Of a DNA stretch of 14,514 nucleotides, positions 5,371-13,107 are shown piece after piece (the stretch's first letter is position 1; every line of letters starts with the position of its first letter). The stretch is taken from assembly GCA_003454835.1 (NCBI GenBank), contig DMTA01000189.1, positions 1 through 14,514 of the forward strand, given 5' to 3'. The position numbers and the translations under genes are program-made. This DNA comes from Achromobacter sp. GTDB lineage: Bacteria; Pseudomonadota; Gammaproteobacteria; Burkholderiales; Burkholderiaceae_B. The notes under the pieces are model-generated. The model did not search any database, had not been told where the DNA came from, and saw only the letters and a program-made list of their open reading frames with translations.

Positions 5371-8160
5371 GTGTCAGTTCGTGAACCCAAGCCCAACCCC
5401 CTAAACCCCTTCCCGCGTATAGCCATCGTGGTCGCACTCGCAGCCGCCACGACGCCAAGCGCCAGCGCCTGGGCTGCCCGGGACTGGTTCGACCCGCTGA
5501 CTTGGGGCGGCGCCGTGCCAAGCGCCAGCGTCGATGCTTCGGTGCGGGGTAGCGAGGCGGTCACCCTCAACGGCGCGGGCACAGCTCGGAATGTGAACAT
5601 CGGCCAATCCCAGTTGGGCCTGCTCGACATCGCAGGCGCGGCGGCGCGGCTGGATGCCGGCCAGGTCCTTACCGGCTATAACGGCGGCGATGGCACACTG
5701 ACTGTTCGCGACGGCGCCCACCTGGAAACGAGGTACATGGAGTCGGCCTCAACGGTCGGCTCCACGGCCAGGCTCGAGTTCGCAAACGGCGCCACGGTGA
5801 AGTCCGCAGACTTCAGTCTGGCCGGCTCGGGGCTGGCAATCCTTTCGATCAGCGGCGCCTCCACGCTGTCGACCGCCAAGGCCGTTCTGGGCGAGTGGGG
5901 TTCGGGAGACGCAACGGTCACGATCGCGGGCCCGGGGTCATCCTGGACAAACACGGGCAACATGAGCATCGCCGGGTTCTCCGTCGCGAGGATAACCGTG
6001 TCCGGAGGCGGCGCGCTCTACACGAACGCCGGCGCCACGCTTTCCAGCAACCATCCAAGCTCGGACGCTACCGTCAACCTGACAGGCGCCGGTAGCGAAT
6101 GGCGTTCGGGTGGCGGCATTGTCGTGGGCAATCTTGGCAAGGCTAACGTCACCGTGACCGACGGGGCTCGCCTGTCGGCGCCGAGTATTGTGCTCGCGGC
6201 GTCGCCCGGTTCTACCGGCACACTCGTCGTCGGCGGCAACGACGTGACGCCCGCGGCGGGCGGCTTTCTGGATGCGGGCGCCATTACGTTCGGTGCTGGC
6301 ACCGGCAAAGTGCTCTTCAATTTCACCGGCCCTGCCGTCACGTACGCGGGCACGTTTTCGGGTGCCGGCGACCTGCGCGTGGCCGCCGGCGACGTGGTGT
6401 TGACCGGCAACAGCACCAGCAACGTCAACCCGCTGCTCAATCCGCGAATATTCGTCGATGGCGGATCGCTAACCGTGAACGGTGTGCTTCCCGGCGCCAT
6501 CGCAGTGGCCAGCGGCGCGCGGCTGAGCGGCGGCGGCACGGTCGGCGCAACCACGTTGTCGAGCGACGCTATTCTCGCCCCTGGCGGTCTGCGCGCGCTC
6601 ATGGTCAATGGCGACCTCACGTTCTCGCCCAACGCCGTCTTGCAGGTAATGGCCGCGGCGGACGGCAAGAGCGGCCGCGTGGCCGTCAATGGCGCCGCCA
6701 CGCTAACAGGCGCCACCGTGCAGGTTGCGGCAGCGCCCGGGAACTACGCCGAGTTCACGACGTACGACATTCTGCGAGCGAGCGGCACCTTCAACGGCAC
6801 GCGCTTCACCGGCGTATCGGCCGATCTCGCCTACCTGACGCCTTCCCTCAGTTATTCCGCCAATGACCAGGACGCGCAGTTGACGCTGACACGCAAGCAG
6901 GTCCCGCCTGGCACCAACCCTGTCACGCCCGTGCAACCGGAGCCTGGCATCACGGCTCCCCCGCCACAGCCGAATCCGGTCGACGCCCAGCCTACACGGC
7001 CGATCCGCTTTGCCGATCTGGTCTCAGGCCGCAATGCCATTGCCATCGCCAATGCGATCGACAGCATGCCCGCGGACAACGAGGTCTACCGTCACGCACT
7101 CAGCCTGCCCAACGGCGCACCGCAGTCGTTCTTCTCCGCGCTTTCCGGCGAATCCCATGCCAGCGCCATCGGCGCATTGCAGGGAGCGGGCGGACAGGCG
7201 CGCAGCGTGCCGCTGGCGCACCTTCGCGCAAACCTAGGCGCCGGCCTGCGCGCGGGTTCACCGACCGCATCCGTGGGGACAAGCGACGTGGCGCCGGCCT
7301 CGTCAGTCCTGCCGACATCCGCCGCGCAACCGGCATGGGCCGAGCTGGTCGGCAACTGGCAGCGGTTCGGCGCCTCAAAGGACACCTCGGAAGTTCGCGT
7401 GCACACGGGCGGGGTGTTCGCCGGCACGGACGGTGCGATCGGCTCAGGCTGGCGCCTGGGCGGCGCCGTGGGCTACACCGACAGCAAACTGCGTACGAAC
7501 GGTGTCGACGGCAAGACCGATATCGCGAGCTACAGCGCCATCGTTTACGGCGGCAAAGCGTTCGACGCCGGCGCCGGGAAGCTCAATCTTCTGTTGGGCG
7601 GCTCGTACACCTGGCACGACATCAACAGCAAACGCCGCATCGCCATGGGCGGGCTCGATCAGACGCTACGCGCCGATTACGCCGGCAACACGACGCAGCT
7701 CTTCACCGAATTGGGGTATGCCATGGCTGCGGGACATTCACTCTCGGTGGAACCGTACGCGGGCCTGGCCTGGGCCAATCTTCGCAGCCGCGCGTTCCAG
7801 GAAAGCGGCGGCAGCGCCGCGCTCTCGGGCGCCAGCCAGAGCAACCAGACCACCACCACCACGCTGGGTGCGCGCGCCCGCCAGGCGCTGACGTGGGACA
7901 AGTTTGAGGGTTCGATTACGGCCGGCGCCGGCTGGCGCCATGCCTTCGGCGATCTGAACCCCACAACGAAGATGGCTTTCGACGCGGGCAACGCGTTTAC
8001 GGTTGCCGGCGCCCCGATTGCCCGCAACGCGGCGCTGCTTGAAGCCGGCTTGGAGACCGCTATGGGTCGCAGCGGCACCGTCGGCCTGAGCTACGCCGGC
8101 CAGTTCGGCTCGGACACCCAGGACCACAGCGCCACGCTGGCCGCGCGCTGGGCATTCTAG
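5371..8160 (+). CDS. Autotransporter (type Va) with PATR-like passenger repeats
   Basis: This is a 929-residue predicted outer-membrane autotransporter. Residues 1-35 form a signal peptide with hydrophobic core IAIVVALAAA and ASA/AWA cleavage sites. The passenger (about 36-540) is built of glycine-rich beta-helix repeats of the type 'GDGTLTVRDGAHL' and 'ATVTIAGPGSSW', with a PATR-type repeat (GTFSGAGDLRVAAGDVVLTG) near 325. A Pro-rich linker follows near 510-545, then a helical linker containing LSGESHASA. The beta-barrel (PF03797-like) spans about 655-929 and ends in the outer-membrane signature ARWAF with terminal Phe. No protease triad or RGD is seen, so adhesion or aggregation is more likely than proteolysis. 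The frame is open back to 5077, but the upstream codons include AGA, CTA and TTA unlike the rest. The GTG at 5371 follows GGGAAAG and gives a normal signal peptide, so it is preferred. Confidence 0.88.
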   Translation: MSVREPKPNPLNPFPRIAIVVALAAATTPSASAWAARDWFDPLTWGGAVPSASVDASVRGSEAVTLNGAGTARNVNIGQSQLGLLDIAGAAARLDAGQVLTGYNGGDGTLTVRDGAHLETRYMESASTVGSTARLEFANGATVKSADFSLAGSGLAILSISGASTLSTAKAVLGEWGSGDATVTIAGPGSSWTNTGNMSIAGFSVARITVSGGGALYTNAGATLSSNHPSSDATVNLTGAGSEWRSGGGIVVGNLGKANVTVTDGARLSAPSIVLAASPGSTGTLVVGGNDVTPAAGGFLDAGAITFGAGTGKVLFNFTGPAVTYAGTFSGAGDLRVAAGDVVLTGNSTSNVNPLLNPRIFVDGGSLTVNGVLPGAIAVASGARLSGGGTVGATTLSSDAILAPGGLRALMVNGDLTFSPNAVLQVMAAADGKSGRVAVNGAATLTGATVQVAAAPGNYAEFTTYDILRASGTFNGTRFTGVSADLAYLTPSLSYSANDQDAQLTLTRKQVPPGTNPVTPVQPEPGITAPPPQPNPVDAQPTRPIRFADLVSGRNAIAIANAIDSMPADNEVYRHALSLPNGAPQSFFSALSGESHASAIGALQGAGGQARSVPLAHLRANLGAGLRAGSPTASVGTSDVAPASSVLPTSAAQPAWAELVGNWQRFGASKDTSEVRVHTGGVFAGTDGAIGSGWRLGGAVGYTDSKLRTNGVDGKTDIASYSAIVYGGKAFDAGAGKLNLLLGGSYTWHDINSKRRIAMGGLDQTLRADYAGNTTQLFTELGYAMAAGHSLSVEPYAGLAWANLRSRAFQESGGSAALSGASQSNQTTTTTLGARARQALTWDKFEGSITAGAGWRHAFGDLNPTTKMAFDAGNAFTVAGAPIARNAALLEAGLETAMGRSGTVGLSYAGQFGSDTQDHSATLAARWAF

Positions 8161-8171
8161 CGGCGCGGAGC

Positions 8172-8220
8172 AGTCCAGGCCGCCAGCGTCGTTACGCGCT
8201 GCGCCGGCTTGGACTTCTTC
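8172..8220 (+). terminator. Hairpin terminator downstream of the autotransporter
   Basis: AGTCCA (8172-8177) pairs with TGGACT (8210-8215). The stem continues through a G-U pair, GCCG/CGGC, a small internal loop and CAGCG/CGCTG around a short loop. It begins 11 bases after the autotransporter stop and is followed by TCTTC, a poor T tract. It may serve both strands, because a degenerate autotransporter fragment converges from the right. Confidence 0.55.
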
Positions 8221-8221
8221 A

Positions 8222-8521
8222 GAAGAGCGCGCGATGTGACATGCACGTCCAGCCCCGCGCCGATCCCCGCAACCCTAGGTCGGAGAATGTCGTGGCAGTG
8301 TCGCCGCCGCGGCTGTGCAACGCTGCCAAACCGCCGCTTTCAGCAAAGCTGTCGGTGTGCAGATTGACATAGGCCAGGTTGACGAAGGGCTACAAAGTCG
8401 TCGGGCCGTCGCTCAGTCGATAGCCCAGTTCGGCGAAGGCCTGCGCCGTGTTGGCGCGATAGTCCGCCTTCATGCGCCCGCCCACCGCGGCGACGTTCAC
8501 GTCGCGGCCGACATCAATCCC
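8222..8521 (-). pseudogene. Decayed autotransporter beta-barrel fragment
   Basis: Read on the minus strand from about 8520, one frame encodes barrel sequence: IDVGRDVNVAAVGG, then ADYRANTAQAFAELGY, then a TAG stop at 8392-8390, then PFVNLAYVNLHTDSFAESGG and TATTFSDLGLRG. The second block matches ADYAGNTTQLFTELGY of the intact autotransporter at 11 of 16 residues. The fourth matches its PYAGLAWANLRSRAFQESGG at 10 of 20. The TAG stands where the intact protein has Glu. After about 8261 the frame is lost; a different frame gives AGLDVHVTSRALL, which looks like another barrel strand. There is no start codon, passenger or complete barrel, so this is a remnant. Confidence 0.75.
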
Positions 8522-8726
8522 CGGAACTCCGGCGCAACCGATCAGAAGACTCTTTATTCAAACGCTTTGCTTCGTCTTCCGCGTAGTCTTCCTCGCCCGA
8601 TTCATACTGGCCTTCATAGCCGCAGCTGCTGCGGAGCAATCCGCACTCGCCGACGACCGAGCACCCCGAACTGAGCGCGGCAAGAAACAACACAACACCG
8701 TACCGGCTTAACGTTTGAATCGACAT
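8514..8726 (-). CDS. Small lipoprotein
   Basis: This 70-residue product has N-terminal MSIQTLSR, hydrophobic core YGVVLFLAAL and lipobox-like LSSGC with Cys at 22. It predicts lipid attachment by Lgt and cleavage by LspA, and residence in a membrane facing the periplasm. The mature part has two further Cys (27 and 34), followed by an acidic stretch (GEEDYAEDEA) and a basic end. The start at 8726 is decided by AAGGAG four bases upstream on the minus strand; an in-frame ATG at 8780 lacks this. Ser at -3 of the lipobox is less usual than Leu. Its stop falls exactly where recognisable barrel-remnant sequence begins in another frame, suggesting a rearrangement junction. Role unknown. Confidence 0.75.
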   Translation of the reverse strand: MSIQTLSRYGVVLFLAALSSGCSVVGECGLLRSSCGYEGQYESGEEDYAEDEAKRLNKESSDRLRRSSGD

Positions 8727-8864
8727 ATCGCTCCTTGAAAGTGGTCTGGCATTCGTGAGACATAGGATGCCATTACGCATCGCGGAAGATGTGTCGGCCG
8801 GCCGGCCGCAGCGTTTCGAATTGTCTCCGCCTGTAGGGCGTCAGTTGCCCACGTCCCCGCGCAG

Positions 8865-9473
8865 TCAAAGATGCCGATGGCTGCAGCCCATAACCTGCCC
8901 TGTCAGTTCTCCGAGCAAGCCTGCCAGTCCTTCCGCACTTTCGCGATCCAGTCCTTCGCATCGCACCATCCGGAACCCCATCGCCATGGTGTAGTGCCAA
9001 TCTAGTTCAAGAATCCGGTAACTGCGCCCACTTTGTTCGCAATGCCATTGGGCGGCCGGGTTCTCGTAGGCTTCGCCAATGTAATCGACGCCCGACTCGG
9101 CAGGCATCGGCGCGGCGGGTTCGTTCGATCCCGGCATGGTCGGGGCAGAAAGGTTTTCGCCGACCATGACGCTGGGCTTTGGTCCATCAAAAGCCAGCAG
9201 CATGATGGGGAAGTATCTGGGATCAGCGTCGTAGTCCTCTCTGACAGCGTCGCTCAAGTAAGGCCTTGCCGCCGGGCCGAGGCAGTAGTGGACGCTGTGC
9301 CATGACGCGTCTTCCTTGTCGAAGTTGTCGTCGTTCGTGGCGCGGTAGGGAATGGTGTCGCCATGCGCCGGCAAGACATACCCCCCTTCCAGCAGCCGCG
9401 CTTCCAATGCGAGCCAATCGGGCGGCGGCAGATGAAAGTCACGGGGGAAGATGAATTGGTGGTGTTCAGACAT
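8865..9473 (-). CDS. Hypothetical 202-residue protein
   Basis: I do not recognise the family. The product is soluble and acidic with no signal peptide or membrane segment, and is rich in Trp, Tyr and His (for example WHSVHYCLGP near 58-67 and ELDWHYTMAMGFRMV near 155-169). A Pro/Ala-rich stretch at about 112-126 (SAPTMPGSNEPAAPMPA) separates an N-terminal from a C-terminal part. Its codon use is GC-rich like the neighbouring genes, which supports a real gene. The Shine-Dalgarno sequence is weak at the ATG at 9473. It may be a stand-alone gene: its lipoprotein neighbour starts about 140 bases downstream and the SDR gene ends about 130 bases upstream. Confidence 0.65.
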   Translation of the reverse strand: MSEHHQFIFPRDFHLPPPDWLALEARLLEGGYVLPAHGDTIPYRATNDDNFDKEDASWHSVHYCLGPAARPYLSDAVREDYDADPRYFPIMLLAFDGPKPSVMVGENLSAPTMPGSNEPAAPMPAESGVDYIGEAYENPAAQWHCEQSGRSYRILELDWHYTMAMGFRMVRCEGLDRESAEGLAGLLGELTGQVMGCSHRHL

Positions 9474-9606
9474 GAGCGGAAAATCCGAAGGCCGTGAGGG
9501 TTTGGCGATGTCAATTAATGGCGGGCGCGTGTTGAAGCGGTGATGCCGGAGTATTACAGAAACAGGTGTCCGGCAGTGTGACGATCAAGCCGCAGTGCAT
9601 CGGCCT

Positions 9607-10356
9607 TCACTTCACCGCCGAATTCCCCCCGTCCGCAAACAACGCAGAACCCGTGACGAAACTCGACATCGGACTCGCCAGGAACAACGCGGCGGACGCA
9701 ATCTCCTCGGGCCGCGCGATCCGCTTCATGGCATGCAGGCCCGCCGCCCATTCCTTCTGTGCGGTATTTCCGGCCATTGCAGTATCCGCGCCGCCGGGCA
9801 ACAGCGCATTGGCGCGGATGCCTTTGTCGCCATAATCCGCGACGATTCCCTTGACCAGTCCCATCAAACCCGCCTTGGCCGCGCCGTAGGCTGCCATGCC
9901 GGGTAGACCCACGCTGGTGCCGACAAAACTGGAGGTGAAGATGATTGCGCCGCCACCGCGCGCCAGCATGGCTGGGATCTGATGGGCGCTGCCCAGAAAG
10001 GCAGCATTGAGGTTGATGGCGAGGGTTGCTTGCCAGTCGGCGTAGCTTATGTCGGCCAACGGCGCGATCGGACCCGTGGCGCCCGCGTTGTTGAAGGCGA
10101 TGTCCAGACCACCGAACGCCGTGTGCGCTTCAGCAATCAAGCGCACATGCGTGCCGGGGTGGCTGGCGTCGCCCGCAACCGTCTTCACTCTGCCGCCCTG
10201 CGCGCGGATGCGGGCCGCCACCTCTTCCAGCGCCGACTCGCCTCTGGCGTTCAAGACAACGTCCGCGCCTTCAGCGCTGAACAGCAGCGCGGCGGCGCGA
10301 CCGATTCCTGATGATGCGCCAGTGATGATGGCGACTTTTCCTTGCAACAGGCTCAT
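9607..10356 (-). CDS. SDR family oxidoreductase
   Basis: This is a 249-residue classical short-chain dehydrogenase/reductase, a cytoplasmic NAD(P)(H)-dependent enzyme acting on an alcohol or carbonyl substrate that the sequence does not define. The cofactor loop is TGASSGIG at residues 12-19, D63 is in the AGDAS segment, and NNAG is at 89-92. The catalytic set is N115, S142/S143, Y157 and K161 (YGAAK). LPGGADTAM follows the active site and ADGGNSAVK ends the protein, and the length is that usual for the family. The ATG at 10356 is preferred because GGAG lies seven bases upstream; an in-frame ATG at 10389 would add a non-family extension. It is divergent from the DUF4157 gene across about 400 bases. 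Confidence 0.92.
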   Translation of the reverse strand: MSLLQGKVAIITGASSGIGRAAALLFSAEGADVVLNARGESALEEVAARIRAQGGRVKTVAGDASHPGTHVRLIAEAHTAFGGLDIAFNNAGATGPIAPLADISYADWQATLAINLNAAFLGSAHQIPAMLARGGGAIIFTSSFVGTSVGLPGMAAYGAAKAGLMGLVKGIVADYGDKGIRANALLPGGADTAMAGNTAQKEWAAGLHAMKRIARPEEIASAALFLASPMSSFVTGSALFADGGNSAVK

Positions 10357-10498
10357 GATGGATCTCCGAGATGAATGGATTGCCATCATTCTCGGGATCG
10401 GACGATGGGGCAGCTATCCGGATCTTGCGTTCTCGTCGCGGGCCCGCGTTTGGCATTTGGCTTGCGGGTGTGCGAATGCAGCGCTGCGGCAATGCGTC

Positions 10499-10602
10499 GG
10501 TGTCAGACACCCGTGAAAGAATCGCCACTCACATGCCAGGCCAATTCGGGGGTGTCAGACACCTGGGAAGCATGTCGGCGCCTCTCAGCGGTGTCAGGTA
10601 AT
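10499..10602. repeat. Second cluster of GGTGTCAGACACC palindromes
   Basis: Perfect copies of GGTGTCAGACACC lie at 10499-10511 and 10551-10563, and a half copy, GGTGTCAGG, at 10590-10598. Centre-to-centre spacing is 52 then about 39 bases, against 51 and 39 in the left-end cluster. Both clusters have a G-rich run directly before the middle copy. This points to a composite element of about 105-110 bp rather than scattered single motifs. The intergenic region 10357-10753 holds nothing else I can identify besides GCAGCGCTGC (10478-10487), a 10-bp palindrome. Confidence 0.65.
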
Positions 10603-10753
10603 GGTGCCGGAACGCAGCCGCATCCCATGTGCGGTACGTCCACAAAAGGTAGACAATGTTTGGCGTAGCGCGACCAAGGCCGTCCGCCCGGGCACGCCCC
10701 AATCACACATCGAATTCCCGCACACCCGATAGCCGAACGAATGGAGCGAATCC

Positions 10754-12619
10754 ATGCGCGCTTTCGTACAGAAACCCAAGGCGGCGCTTCACAACGCGTC
10801 GACGGCAAGCCGTACAGGCGCGGCGGCGGGTAATCGTACGGCGGGGCGTGAGGCTGGCGGGAAAGCCGAGAGCCGTCAAGGCCACCCAATTGCACCCTCT
10901 GCGCACGATCTGAATGCGATCTCCATCCATCCCCCCGAAGCCCGCCTTGCAATCACCACGCCCAGCGATGCGTCGGAGCAGGAAGCGCATCGGGTGTCCG
11001 AACACGTAATGCGAATGCCGCCGCCCTTGACCGGCGGCGATCCGTTGCCGGGTTGTTCGCCGCCAGCGCTACGTCCGGTTGACGTGCGAGGCGCGGCATC
11101 GATACGCGAGTCGCCGCGATTGACGGACGTTCTGGCGGCCCCGGGCCAACCGCTTGATGCCATCACGCAGGCTTTCATGGAATCGCGCTTCCGCAGAAGT
11201 TTCAGTCACGTCCAACTGCATTCGGACGCGGGGGCTGCGGCATCGGCGCAGGCCGTCCAGGCGCGCGCGTTCACCGTCGGCCATCACGTCATGCTGGGCG
11301 CGGGAGAATACGCACCGGGCACGTCAGCTGGCCGAGCGCTTTTGGCGCACGAACTTGCGCACGTGGTTCAGCAGTCGTCGATGGGTTCGCACGCCCCTCG
11401 CCTGATCCAGCGTGAGCCTACCGGCCCGACGTACGGCAATCTGCCGCGCGAGGCGCCCGTGCCGGGATCCTGGCGCGACGTCGTGAAACTGAAGAACGTC
11501 AACGGCACATGGAAGGAAGTGGGAGGCCGTTACCCGGGGACGGCACGAGGCAACTACGACTTTGTCGTCAAGGACGGAGAGATCTTCGCGGTCAAAGCCA
11601 AGACCACGCCGGGTGCATTCGGGCACACCGAGGCGGCCCAAGGCGGGCGAGTCAACTATGCCGGACAAGTGAGATTCAACAAGCAGGGCCAACTCATGTC
11701 CTGGAACGACGGCTCGGGACATTACCGCCCCCTATCCAGCATCAAGACACCCGCCGTGGATGCAGGCCTGCCCGAGGGCGCCTTCAAACAACACCCGGAA
11801 CTCGCGGGGCCGGTTCGCCCCAGAGACAAGCTGCCCCAACTCCCCGTCGAACAACCCGCCACCAAACCCCGCATTCCCGGCGAACGGCCCAAGGTCCCCG
11901 CCGGCCCGCCTCGGATGGAGGAATTCGAGCAACGCTTCGGCAAGAAAGCTGCGTCCGCGCCCGCCGCCACCACCGCCGCCTTGGCCGAGGAAGCCGGATC
12001 GGTCCTGAAAGTTCAAGGCCGCGCGGCCTCGGCGCTCAGCAAGATCGGCAGTGCAGCCGGCTGGGTCGCCGACTTTCTGATGCCCGGTCCGCAGGACGCG
12101 ATCATGCTGATGGTGCAATTTGCGATGACCTACGCCGAGGCGCAGGAAGCGGCGCGCGCGGAAGGGATGCGCACGGGTTTCGGTCACGGCCTTGCCGCCG
12201 GATTGCTGCGGTTAAGCCGCAGCTGGATACGCGACAACCTCGCGCCCAAGGTCATCAGCCGCAGCGTCGCGAGCGAGGTGGCGGCGACCACCGGGTATCG
12301 CGAGAAAGGCGTGGTGCAAGGCCTGGTGGCGGGCATTTCATTTGCCGAGCGGCTCAATGCCGATCAGCGCAAGGCCCTGTTGAAAGAAGCCACGCGTGCC
12401 ATGCGGGCCAAGGGCGACGACGTGACCCTGCGCGCACGCTGGGAGCGCGGCTACACCGCGTACGACATCATCGACCTGTCCGTCGCGCTGGCGCCGCGCA
12501 TTGATGAAATTCTGGAGGAAGCGCGCAAGAACGAGGAACTACGCCAGGCAGCCGAAGAGTGGGAAAAGCTGAAGAAGTATGGGCCGCTTTTGCCACTGGC
12601 GCCGTTGTTCGAGCAGTAG
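10754..12619 (+). CDS. DUF4157 (HELAH) protein with toxin-like central domain
   Basis: This 621-residue protein has no signal peptide. A basic low-complexity N-terminus (1-60) precedes EQEAHRVSEHVMRMP (75-89), the lead-in usual in DUF4157 proteins. The DUF4157 core at about 130-208 runs from PLDAITQAFMESRF through HSDAGAAA and ARAFTVGHHVML to LLAHELAHVVQQ. HELAH at 199-203 fits an HExxH zinc-protease motif. Residues 250-350 form a second domain with NYDFVVKDG, GHTEAAQGG, YAGQVRF and WNDGSGHYRP, a pattern I associate with C-terminal domains of polymorphic toxins. A Pro-rich linker (352-387) leads to a mostly helical C-terminus (388-621) with a hydrophobic stretch near 430-460. DUF4157 proteins are often linked to extracellular contractile injection systems, but none of those genes is present. 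GGAG at 10743 supports the start. Confidence 0.8.
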   Translation: MRAFVQKPKAALHNASTASRTGAAAGNRTAGREAGGKAESRQGHPIAPSAHDLNAISIHPPEARLAITTPSDASEQEAHRVSEHVMRMPPPLTGGDPLPGCSPPALRPVDVRGAASIRESPRLTDVLAAPGQPLDAITQAFMESRFRRSFSHVQLHSDAGAAASAQAVQARAFTVGHHVMLGAGEYAPGTSAGRALLAHELAHVVQQSSMGSHAPRLIQREPTGPTYGNLPREAPVPGSWRDVVKLKNVNGTWKEVGGRYPGTARGNYDFVVKDGEIFAVKAKTTPGAFGHTEAAQGGRVNYAGQVRFNKQGQLMSWNDGSGHYRPLSSIKTPAVDAGLPEGAFKQHPELAGPVRPRDKLPQLPVEQPATKPRIPGERPKVPAGPPRMEEFEQRFGKKAASAPAATTAALAEEAGSVLKVQGRAASALSKIGSAAGWVADFLMPGPQDAIMLMVQFAMTYAEAQEAARAEGMRTGFGHGLAAGLLRLSRSWIRDNLAPKVISRSVASEVAATTGYREKGVVQGLVAGISFAERLNADQRKALLKEATRAMRAKGDDVTLRARWERGYTAYDIIDLSVALAPRIDEILEEARKNEELRQAAEEWEKLKKYGPLLPLAPLFEQ

Positions 12620-12664
12620 CCGGTGTGGCATAGTCGCTGTGCCCTGCCCGACCGGTTCCCATCC

Positions 12665-13087
12665 ATGCGCAACTCGCCCGATCCCTTCGCCCCGCCCCGC
12701 AAACAGCGCACTGCAAAATCCAATTCGCTGCTTTGGATTCTTGAACCGCTAGAGCGCGACGCAAGCTACACGCATCGCAAGATGTTCGGCGCCGACGCCG
12801 CGTATCTGGACGGCTTGCTCTATCTGATCGTCGCCGACCGGGACGACCCGTGGAACGGGGTCATGGTCTGCACGTCGCAGGAACGTCACGCGGCGCTTCT
12901 GGCGGACATTCCCGACCTCTTGCCGCATCCGGTGCTGGGCAAGTGGCTGTATTTGCCGCAGTCGACCGAATCTTTCGAATCGACTGCGGCGACGCTGGCG
13001 GGGCTGGCCGTCGCGCGCGATCCGCGTCTGGGGGTCGCGCCCAAGCCGAAGGCGCGGCGCAGCAAGGCGCGCACGATCGGCCAATAG
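12665..13087 (+). CDS. Small protein resembling the TfoX N-terminal domain
   Basis: This 140-residue cytoplasmic product has a conserved-looking core: SYTHRKMFGADAAYLDGLLYLI (34-55, quoted only for location; key residues K39, M40, F41, G42), then NGVMVCTS and HPVLGKWLYLPQ. The MFG followed by a YLDG hairpin is typical of TfoX-N/YjbR-like folds, so the fold assignment is plausible but not certain. The C-terminus is Lys/Arg-rich (KPKARRSKARTIGQ) and could contact nucleic acid. The ATG at 12665 is preferred over a GTG at 12623, which overlaps the intergenic space after the DUF4157 stop. The gene converges on the oxidoreductase with about 20 bases between them. Confidence 0.65.
   Translation: MRNSPDPFAPPRKQRTAKSNSLLWILEPLERDASYTHRKMFGADAAYLDGLLYLIVADRDDPWNGVMVCTSQERHAALLADIPDLLPHPVLGKWLYLPQSTESFESTAATLAGLAVARDPRLGVAPKPKARRSKARTIGQ
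12955..12990. repeat. Long perfect hairpin inside a coding sequence
   Basis: Eleven-base arms, 12955-12965 and 12980-12990, are exact inverted complements. Inside them CGAA (12967-12970) pairs with TTCG (12974-12977) around the loop TCT, giving 15 pairs in 36 bases. It falls in the codons for LPQSTESFESTAA of the TfoX-like protein. Confidence 0.7.
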
Positions 13088-13107
13088 GACGCCTGAACGC
13101 CTGCGCG

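Noticed and set aside
8315..8674. 119-codon + strand open frame opposite the lipoprotein
   Set aside because: It is the antisense of the barrel remnant and of the lipoprotein gene, which have recognisable products on the minus strand.
8795..8808. CGGCCGGCCGGCCG palindrome
   Set aside because: A short tandem of CGGC in GC-rich DNA is palindromic by construction; nothing else supports a function.
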